NCBI GenBank assembly: GCA_004431415.1
Contig: QPMI01000222.1
Coordinates: 62,001-126,000, forward strand
From: Cyanophora paradoxa
Lineage: Eukaryota > Glaucocystophyceae > Cyanophorales > Cyanophoraceae
Reading direction: 5' to 3'
Length of the DNA: 64,000 nt
The notes under the pieces were generated by a model. The model was not told the DNA's origin and did no database searches. It saw nothing but the letters and a program-made list of their open reading frames with translations. Made by a program: the position numbers and the translations under genes. The number at the start of each line of letters is the position of its first letter. Position 1 is the first letter of the stretch. Positions 56,703 through 64,000 of the stretch are shown piece by piece.

Positions 56703-59535
56703 GCTCGAATGTCCGCACGCCCTCCCCCGCCGGCTCACGGAAGGAATCGCCCTCGGGGTCCCGCCGCGAATCCGCCATAGTCTCGGACGCAGGCTCCCGG
56801 TGCGCTGTACCCCCCTCCCTCCCCTTCGGATCTAACGTACCCCCCACCAGGTCGCGCTCGGTGGGTAGCCTGCAGGCCGAGGCCCGGGCGGACTCCCCCG
56901 CCGGATCGAACCGGGGTACTCCGAGGGCGGGGGCGGGTGCGGCGACAGGGTCGCCAGCCCTGCGCGCCGCGCGCGCCCCGCACGCCGACTCGCCCCCGCG
57001 GACGCCAGCGCCGGCGGGGCCGCCGGCGGGGGGTACGCCCAGCATCCACCTCCGCCGCGCGAGCGACACGATGGGCGAATCGGACCTGGAGCTGGGGCCG
57101 GCGGCGGCGGCGGCGGCGGCGGGGGCGGCCCCGGGGGGCCTCGCCCCCAGCGACGCCCTCTCTGCCTCCTCGCGGCTCCACCACGTCGCCTCGGTGCCGG
57201 TACCCCCGCAGGACCTGGGCCCTGAGCCGCTAGAGGGCCTTGCGTCCATCGGGCCCGTGCCCAGCCCCCAGCGCGGACCCGCCGAGCCGCAGGCGGCACC
57301 GTCGCCTGCACCCGAGCCCGAGCCCGAGCCGGCGGCGGCCCCTGCGCCGGCCCCGGCCCCGGCCCCGGCCCCGGCCCCGGCCCCGGCCCCGGTCCCGGCC
57401 CGGCCCCGGCCCCGGCCCGGTGCAGCCGGTCGAGGCCGCCCCGTCTCCCGAGGCCGCCGCCGCCCTCCGCCCGGCCTCCTCGCTCCCCCTCCGCCCCGCA
57501 AGTCCGCCATGAAGCGGCGCGAGTCCGACACCCCCCTCCAGGCCCCGGCGCCCCCGCCCGAGGCCCCCGCCGAGCCGGCGTCTTCGGCTCCCGATCCCGC
57601 CCCGTTTACCGTTCCGACTCCGGCGCCCCTCCGGTCAGCGATGAAGCGGCGCTCGTCTGCGGCCTCCGATCCGCCGCCGGCCATCCTGACGGAGCCGGCG
57701 GAACAAGCCGCCCCGGCCCCGGCCTCGGCGTCGTCCGCTCCCCCCTCCCCTTCGCCCGCCCCTTCGCCCGCCCCTTCACCCGCCCCCGCCGCGGCCCCGG
57801 CTCGTGCGGCGTCGCCCTCGCTGCCCCCGGCCCCCCTCCGATCGGCGATGCGGCGTCCGTCCGTCCAGACCGACGCGCCGCCCGCCGCGTCGGCCGAGCC
57901 GCCGGGCCTCCCCTCGGCCGCCTCCGCCCCGCCCTCGCCCTCCCTCCCCCCGCGCCCCTCCGCTCCGCGATGAAGCGGCCCTCGGTCCAGAGCGACGCGC
58001 CGCCGCCCCTCGCGCCGCCCGCCCCGTCCGAACCGCCGCCGGCGCTCCCTTCCGCCGCGTCGGCGCCGGCCTCGCCGGCCGCCGCCTCTCTGCCGCCCCC
58101 GCCGATGCGCTCCGCCATGAAGCGCCCTCCGTCTCCAGCGACGCGCCAACGTCCGCGGAGCCGCCCTCGCAGCAGCCGCCCTCGCGCCCGCCGTCTGAGC
58201 CGTCCGACTCGCGGCCGCCCTCCGCCGCCGCCGCCGCGCCGGCGCCCCGCCGGTCGGCCATGCGCCGCCGCGATTCCGACGAGTCCCCGCCGCCCCGCCC
58301 GCCGCCCCTGCCCCCGCCCCCGAGCCGGCCCCCGCCACCCCGGCCTCCCCCGCCCCGGCGCTCGCGTCGGCCTCTTCTGCGCGGTCCTCGCTGGCGCCCG
58401 TCGTGGTACCCCAGGTCGCCCCCTCGGAGAGCGCGCGGGCCGCCTCGCCCCCCGCCGACCCCTACGGCGTCTCCGCGCCCTACGAGGCGGGGGAGGCCGA
58501 GCCGCAGGGGGGGTACGCCCTCCTCGGGGACGACCCCGAGCGCGACGAGCTGGAGGAGGAGTGGGAGGAGTTCAGGCGGCAGGAGGGCCTACCCCCCGAC
58601 GGGGACGGGCCCAGTACCCCCGACGAGTTCCTCGCCTGGGCCGGCCTCTCCCGCTCCCGCTCCGCCCCCATCATCGGTAACCCTCTACCCCCTTGTACTT
58701 TCCCCCGCCTTCCGTCCATCTCACGCTCCCCTCCAGATGACGTCGCCGCGTTTCTTCGGCCGCGAAACGTGTACCGCCTACCCCCACCCAAGCCCCGCTA
58801 CATCCTGGTTTGCCGCGTACCCCTCCCCGCGCTCCCGTACGCATTCTGAACTCTTCTCCCCAGCCGCCCGTGACGTCCGCCCCAACGTTCCGCGCCGTCA
58901 TCGCCCGTGCGCCGTACCCCCCTCCCCTTCTTCTGGAGCTCTGAGCTGACGCGGGCGCCCGGAAGTGCCGCCGACCGGAGTCGACCCGGCGGCGCCCCCG
59001 CGCAAGGGCTCGCACCGCGCCGCCGGCTGGTCCTTCGTCTCCGTGGCCCGCGACGGCCGCAAGGGGTACGCACGCCTTTCCTCTGCCCCGGCGCCCCGCC
59101 CCTTACGCGCCCCGCCACTCGGGCAGGCGCGTGGCGCAGCGGGACGTGCTGGAGACGGTTCGGGCTGCGCGGGAGGCGCAGCACGCGCTGCTCGAGCGCG
59201 ACTGGGACGCGAGAATGCGCGCCGAGCGCGACCGCCTCGTCCGCTCCTCCGCGGCCGCCAAGGCTCGCCCGCCCGCCCGCCCGCCCGCCCGCCCGCCCGC
59301 CCTTTCCCTTACCAGGAAACAGGTCGGGTACCGCCCTCGGACGCGGGAGGGCGCGCGGGCGACCTCGCCCCCGACGATCGTGCCGGCGCGCTACTTGGAC
59401 GCGGCGGAGAGCGCCGAGGCGGGTTTCGTCCCGGAGGGCCACAGGGCGCCCCCCGGGGCCCTGTTCCCGGACCGGCGCCCCGCCTCCCGCGGCTTCCAGC
59501 GCTCCCTCCACGCCGCCTACCTATCCGTCGACTAG
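53783..59535 (+). CDS. EF-hand-like protein with repeated RSAMKRR basic motifs
   Basis: The start at 53783 gives MAEASSETAAPQPASASQAA, a disordered region with a Glu run (about 54015-54050). Exons then give FIEEVREFYQQHRAASTRRE, RRDMLRFDKGVSDAIGRVWA, LVDAAGAGRVDRWQYRDFFM, EDWEIDRRGTDFVDRARFKL, SLFQLADAWTESI and YIRFLERVYERATKP: two degenerate EF-hand-like loops keeping D at position 1 but lacking the full calcium ligand set. Later come VRLAGFGGGAAHRPDCPCVR, ten Gln (56672-56701), Pro-Ala repeats and six copies of (R/K)SAMKRR-like motifs (57500-58290). The C-terminus is charged: ERDELEEEWEEFRRQEGLPP, then VAQRDVLETVRAAREAQHAL; stop TAG at 59533-59535. The reading frame shifts repeatedly through 57390-58400. 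I do not recognise the family; a cytoskeletal or flagellar role is only a guess from the neighbourhood. Confidence 0.62.
56672..56701 (+). repeat. CAG repeat coding ten glutamines
   Basis: Ten uninterrupted CAG codons in the EF-hand-like gene, in the frame of its exon. Confidence 0.95.
57500..58290 (+). repeat. Six degenerate repeats centred on (K/R)SAMKRR/RRP-S
   Basis: Copies read KSAMKRRESD (about 57500), RSAMKRRSSA (57634), RSAMRRPSVQTDAP (57840), RSAMKRPSVQSDAP (57960), RSAMKRPPS (58108) and RSAMRRRDSDES (58252). Each follows a Pro/Ala/Ser-rich spacer often ending SLPPAPL. Copies 1-3, 4-5 and 6 lie in three different frames. Confidence 0.85.
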
Positions 59536-59858
59536 CACTAACCGTAGTGCGAATTTCGTGTCGAAGAAGCGTCGCTCTGTCCTCTGAGGCTCGAATCTTT
59601 TCCCTCCGTGGAGAGGACGCGTCAAAGAGTGCGCACGAATCTTTTCTGTGAGCTGAGAGGCAGGACTACTGCTAGCTAGCAAGCCTGCGTGAACTCGGGA
59701 TGGATCTGCCAAGGATCTGCCATCTCGAGTCTCGCTCGAGCTCGAGGGACCGGAGACTCTCTGAGAGGTCAACGTTCCTCAGACTCGTCGACTACCTATC
59801 CGTCGACTAGCGTGCATGAATCTCTTGTCGAGGGAGCGTTGAAAGGAACGCTTCTCCC
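59536..59858. other. Convergent gap with a duplicated gene-end segment
   Basis: 323 bp between two 3' ends. The last codons and stop of the plus-strand gene (CTACCTATCCGTCGACTAG, ending 59535) recur at about 59792-59810. CTCGAGCTCGAG palindromes lie near 59735-59750. No gene is seen. Confidence 0.6.
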
Positions 59859-61770
59859 TCAGAGGAAGGGGTAGCGGGGGAGGCCGAGGGAGCCGCGGGG
59901 GCGCAGTGCGACGTCGGAGAGGGCGAGGCGGAGTGCGACGGCCGCGGGCCCCGCCGCGTCCGCCTCCTCCTCCAGATCCAGCGGCCGCGCCTCGCGCACG
60001 GCGAGCCAGCCCCGCGGCGTCTTTCGCCGCAGCGCTTCCCGGTCCCACGCCAGGCCTGCCCCCGCGGATCCGGAGTCGATGTGGGGCCGGGAGGGAGGGA
60101 AGCGGCGGGGCCCCGCACCACCGAAGGGGCTCTCGAGGGCGATGCCGGCGGCGGGGACCTCGGCCCGCGCCCGCGCGAAGAGCTCGTACTCCTGGGCGGA
60201 GGAGAGGCTTCAGCCAAAGCTCAACTTAGTAAGGGAAGGGGCGGGGGCTCTGGGCGGACCTCGGGGAGTTGGTGGGGCTCGAGGTCGGGGGCCAGCAGGA
60301 GGCAGACGTGCGGCGCGTCCTCCTGCCAAAGGAACAAAAGTAAACAGATTTGATCTTCAAGCTGAAGGCTTAGCTCAGGGCTTTAATTTGATATCGCGCG
60401 CCTCCTCGTCGTTGATGCGGAGGTAGGAGGCGCGCCAGGGCCAGCCCCGGGCCGTGAAGGTCGCCCGGAAGAGCGCGTGCCCGGGGCCCGCCTCGGCGAG
60501 CCGCAGCTCCAGCTCCTGGGGGGCCGGTACCCCCGCGGGACCCGCCCGCGGGAGCGCCGGCACCAGCTCGAGCCGCTCGGGGCCGAAGTGGAGGGCCCCG
60601 GGGGGGGCGACCCGCTCGGGGAGGGTACCGGCGAGGGCCGCCTCGAGGAGCTCGAGGGGTACGCCGGCGGCGGCGGGGCCCGGGGCGATCGCGAGGAGGG
60701 AGAGGAGGTCGGCGCGGGCGGCCCGCTCGGCGGCGGCGGCGGCGGCGGCGACCTCGGCCCGCAGCGCGGCCGCCCGCTCCTCCGCCTCCGCCAGCCACGC
60801 CCTCTCGTACAGGTCCACCGCCGCCCGCAGCTGCGCATGCCGGGCCGGGGCCAGGGGGTCAAGCCACTGAAATTTAGAAATGCAGGGGCTTATTCGGAGT
60901 GAGGTATGATCTTAACCTTAAAAAGAATCTAATAGAATGCAGGAGCAACAGATGAGAGAGATATGAGACCGAACCTCGGCGGCGCGGGCGCGGGCGGAGG
61001 CGGCGGCGGAGGCGGCGGCCCCGTCGACGCGGCGAAGGGCGGCCTCCCGCTGCTCCCCGAAGAGCTCCGGCTCCTCCTCGGGCCCGCGGCCGGGCTCATC
61101 CTCCTCGAGCTCCGCGCCGCAACCCTCCGGATCCTCCTCGTCTTCTTCGCTGGAGTCGGATCCGGAGTCGGAAGGGGCGGCGGCGGCGGCCGCGGGGCTG
61201 GAGCTCGAGGCGGGCCGGATCCGGAGCTCGCGATCGGCGCGGAGCGCTAGCTCGGCGCGGCGGCGGGCGATGCCCTCGGCGATGGCGAGGAGGCGGAGCT
61301 GCTGCTGGAGCGAGTCTGAGAGCACGGCAATCGCGTGGTTGCGCTGCAGCTCCGGCCGCGCCCCGTGCAGGCCCCGCCACTCCCGCCCCAGCAGGTCCGA
61401 CGTTGCCCGGCATTGCGGGCACTTGATCCGCCCGCCCGCCAGAACTGCGCGCGCGCCTATCGGGCGACGCCAAACGATACTATAAAGCTGCCGCGCACTC
61501 TTTTCGCAGCAATCGGCGCAGCTGCGGGCGGGGCGACCGAGCGGTCAAAATTTGATCCGCGGGTCGCGGCGTAGATCAGGCGCGGAGGGGGCCCGCGCAC
61601 AGCGTATGGGCGCATGCGGGTAGGATCCGAGGATCTCGGTACACGGTGAGGCACACCGGGCACTCGGCGTGCGCTCGCAGCTGCTCGACGACGGCCTTCA
61701 CCTGCGCCAGCGGCTCCAGTGGCGGAGCCGGGAGTGCCCGCGGGGTCGAAGGCACGGAAGAGGCCGGCAT
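59859..61770 (-). CDS. RING-type zinc-finger protein, putative E3 ubiquitin ligase
   Basis: The start at 61770 gives MPASSVPSTPRALPAPPLEP. The RING reads CPVCLTVYRDPRILPACAHT then LC (about 61660-61595); a short intron with a GC donor joins it to ARAVLAGGRIKCPQCRATSD (about 61450). That supplies C1, C2, C3, H4, C5, C7 and C8, but with this splice Ala sits where C6 should be, so either the junction differs or the finger is atypical. The TRIM-like helix QRNHAIAVLSDSLQQQLRLL follows, then an acidic stretch (SGSDSSEEDEEDPEG), an Ala-rich helix VDLYERAWLAEAEERAAALR (about 60800) and a possible beta-sandwich part (HALFRATFTARGWPWRASYL, EDAPHVCLLLAPDLEPHQLP). The stop is TGA at 59861-59859. TRIM-like E3 ligase activity is inferred from the RING only. 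Confidence 0.75.
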
Positions 61771-62175
61771 GTGTCAATACGAGCCTGCGCGGCTGGCGGC
61801 CGGCTGAGCTGGTGCCGCGGGAGCAACGTCGACCGTCCGGTCAGGTCGGCCCGGCGCGCTCCGCCGTGACGCACCGGCTAGAAACAGCCGTCTGAGACTC
61901 GCGCGCACGCTGTCGGGTCTGCGGGACGGTGCTGGATATCGGCGGCTCAGCGAACCTCGACCAGCGACTGTACCCAGGCCGAGACTCAGTTTTTTTTGTC
62001 CTAACTTTGTCGGAGCGGCGGCCTGCGAGAAGTCCCCGGAGTCCACGGGGCGAGGCCGAGCCGCACGAAATCCGCTAGCGCTGTCTGGTCAGCAGCAACA
62101 ACAGGTCGCGGTCACGCGGGAAGCTAGATCACCGGCGAGCTTGGCGGAGAGCACAGGAGCTGTACAGTCTCAAAG
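61771..62175. promoter_or_regulatory. Divergent region between RING and dynein genes
   Basis: 405 bp between starts on opposite strands. It includes a T-run (about 61990) and no supported exon. A bidirectional promoter is inferred. Confidence 0.4.
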
Positions 62176-64000
62176 ATGGGAGACAAGGTGCGCACAACGA
62201 GTGTTTCGCGCCCGCTGAGCTTAGCTCCGCTGGCCGCCGCCGCGGCCGGCTTCCAAGCGCAACTTTCTTCGGACTAAGCCGGCGGCACGCAGGGGAAGGG
62301 CGAGGGTGGCGGAGAGGACCCTCGTATCAAATGGTTCGAGGAACGCGTGATGGCGAGCCTCAAGCCGAAGCCCGAGAAGTGGAAAGGCACAGTAACGTCG
62401 GCCGAGGGCGGGTGCGTCGCCCTAGGGCCCGCTTCGCCGCGCAGACGAGTGCTTTTAGTGTGCCTAACAAGATTCCGCGCAGCCGCGCCTTCTCGGAGTT
62501 CATGGACAACTCCGAAACTCGGCGTTTCCTGATCTACGACGACGGTGGCAAGGACGCGCTGAAGGCCACGTGCGGGGCTCCGACTAGCATCAAGAGGAAG
62601 GTGCGGACGCGCGCTTTCGCCGAGCGGTCTGTTTTCCGCCGTGCTGACCCGGCCCCGCACTCGCAGGGCCTGTACTTCTTGAAGAAGCGGGCGGCGACCC
62701 TCACCATCGATAACCTGAAGGAAGAAGTGATTGTTGGCGATCTGACGACCAACGTGCTGCAGCAGCTATCGCTCATCTCGCAGGAGGTGCGCTTGAGCCC
62801 GAAGCCCGCTCCGCACGCTTCCGCCCGCGCGCGCTGCTCACGCGCCGCCCCGCAGGTCTTGCTGCCGCTTCTTTCGAACACGAAGAACCAGCAAGGATGG
62901 CCGGATGTCATTTCGAAGGAGGTCATGGACAACTTCCACCGCTTCGTCGGGAGCGTGTACGTCACGATAGGCCAGACGCAGGTCCGCGGGCCTCCCTCCC
63001 GCCGCGCGCGCGCGCGATCCTTAGCTCCGCGCAGGGCAAGACGCTGCTGCCGCTCCCGCCGGCGGACATGATCAACATCGAGAAGGCCGTGAACGACAAG
63101 GAGAAGATCCACAGATTAGAGTCCTCTGTGGTCTCCTGGACGCACCTGATCAAGGCGCGTCCGCTCTTGGGGGGGCGGCGCCGCGGGCTGCTCACGGCTT
63201 CCTTTTGCGCAGACCGTGCTGCGCTCCGACCCGGAGTCGATGTTCCGGGGCGGGAAGAACCCGGGCCCGACCGCCGAGGTCGAGTTCTGGGTCAACAAGG
63301 CCGCCAACCTGAACTCGATCCACGAGCAGCTCTCGGGCGACAAGATCCAGAAGGCGAGCGGGCCGCCTTCCTTTCCCCTCCGACCCGATCCCCCAATGTT
63401 ACCAACGGGGCGCGGGCGGCTCGGCAGGTCATGAAGATCCTGGAGCTGACGAAGAGCACGTACTTCCCGGCGTTCGGGCGGCTCATCAAGGAGGTGGCGC
63501 AGGCCAAGGTCGAGGCCAACGACAACGCCAAGTTCCTGCGCGCCCTCGAGAAGACCTTCGGCAAGCTCACCGCCGTGCGCCCCGCCCGGCCCACGCTTTT
63601 CCCCTCCCGCTGCGGCGCTCTGTCCGTGCGTGCCTGAACCGGCCCGGTTCGCAGATCGGGCAGCTGAACGAGATGACGGACGTCTTCAAGCCGATGATGC
63701 ACCAGATCATGCTGGTCTGGAAGCACTCGCAGTACTACAACACGAGCGGGCGCCTCGTCGTCCTCATGCGCGAGATCTGCAACGACATCATCGAGCAGGC
63801 CCGGTCCTTCGTCAACGGGCACGAGATCTTCAAGATCGAGCCGCAGGACGCCGTGGACCGCCTCAAGATGACCATCAAGGTCCTCACCGCCTTCAAGCAG
63901 ACGTACCTCGAGTACAAGCAGCGGGTCGCCCAGGAGTGCCCCTCCAACCCCTGGCGCGTCCAGGTCCGCCCGCTCGCTCGCTCCACGCCCGCCCCGGGCG
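62176..64000 (+). CDS. Axonemal dynein heavy chain, outer-arm beta type, N-terminal part only
   Basis: Start of the tail of a force-producing heavy chain in the flagellar outer arm. Exon 1 is only MGDK (62176-62187). The next gives GEDPRIKWFEERVMASLKPK, then IPRSRAFSEFMDNSETRRFL, KRAATLTIDNLKEEVIVGDL, VMDNFHRFVGSVYVTIGQTQ, LPLPPADMINIEKAVNDKEK, TVLRSDPESMFRGGKNPGPT, EVEFWVNKAANLNSIHEQLS, KVMKILELTKSTYFPAFGRL and IKEVAQAKVEANDNAKFLRA. These match the DHC N-terminal region 1 of outer-arm beta chains (animal DNAH9/11/17 group, Chlamydomonas ODA4) in order and spacing. About 420 residues of an expected 4,500 are present; the window ends in an intron after CPSNPWRVQ. The gene implies a motile flagellum at some life stage. 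The beta assignment rests on the NLNSIHEQL...STYFPAF stretch. Confidence 0.93.

Overview
This window is nuclear DNA from a GC-rich, intron-dense eukaryote, most likely a flagellated unicellular alga or related protist. Almost every gene is split into short exons by short introns with GTGCG or GTACC donors and GCAG acceptors. Several introns must use a GC-AG donor to keep a conserved domain in frame. The window ends inside an axonemal dynein heavy chain gene, which implies a motile flagellum. High GC, tiny introns and GC-AG splicing fit a haptophyte best, but other GC-rich algae cannot be excluded from sequence alone. Gaps between genes are less GC-rich and crowded with self-complementary sequence.

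Layout. 1-4910 (-): kinesin-7-like motor with a long coiled coil that runs off the left edge. 5034-9357 (+): guanylate-binding-protein-type large GTPase, head-to-head with the kinesin. 9617-11222 (-): protein with two helical repeat modules and a GYPPPP tail. 11615-13744 (+): transmembrane segment, LEA-like helix and small-heat-shock (HSP20) domain in one protein. 14761-23366 (+): soluble-adenylyl-cyclase-like protein with two cyclase domains, a P-loop NTPase domain and a TPR-like tail. 25019-29885 (-): membrane protein with an extracytoplasmic CHASE sensor domain. 29886-33749: gene-poor stretch with minisatellites. 33750-36512 (-): unidentified polytopic membrane protein. 37474-40967 (+): unidentified protein with a proline-rich tail. 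41736-53060 (-): very large receptor-like gene with two TIR domains, a transmembrane helix, a heptad coiled coil, beta-propeller-like repeats and a fibronectin-III-like C-terminus. 53783-59535 (+): EF-hand-like protein with repeated RSAMKRR motifs. 59859-61770 (-): RING-type protein. 62176-64000 (+): N-terminus of an outer-arm dynein beta-type heavy chain, cut by the window end.

Neighbouring genes mostly alternate strand, so several short gaps should act as shared bidirectional promoters. Three genes are sensory or signalling types (cyclase, CHASE receptor, TIR receptor) and two are microtubule motors, but the genes do not form a pathway operon. The most unusual items are the tandem-TIR receptor, whose architecture resembles bacterial TIR/WD40 proteins, the TM-LEA-HSP20 fusion, the CHASE receptor with no visible output domain, and the duplicated exon-intron boundary in the cyclase gene.

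All gene models were spliced by eye. Domain exons are well supported; internal exon edges, some start codons and the unity of the longest gene are less certain.
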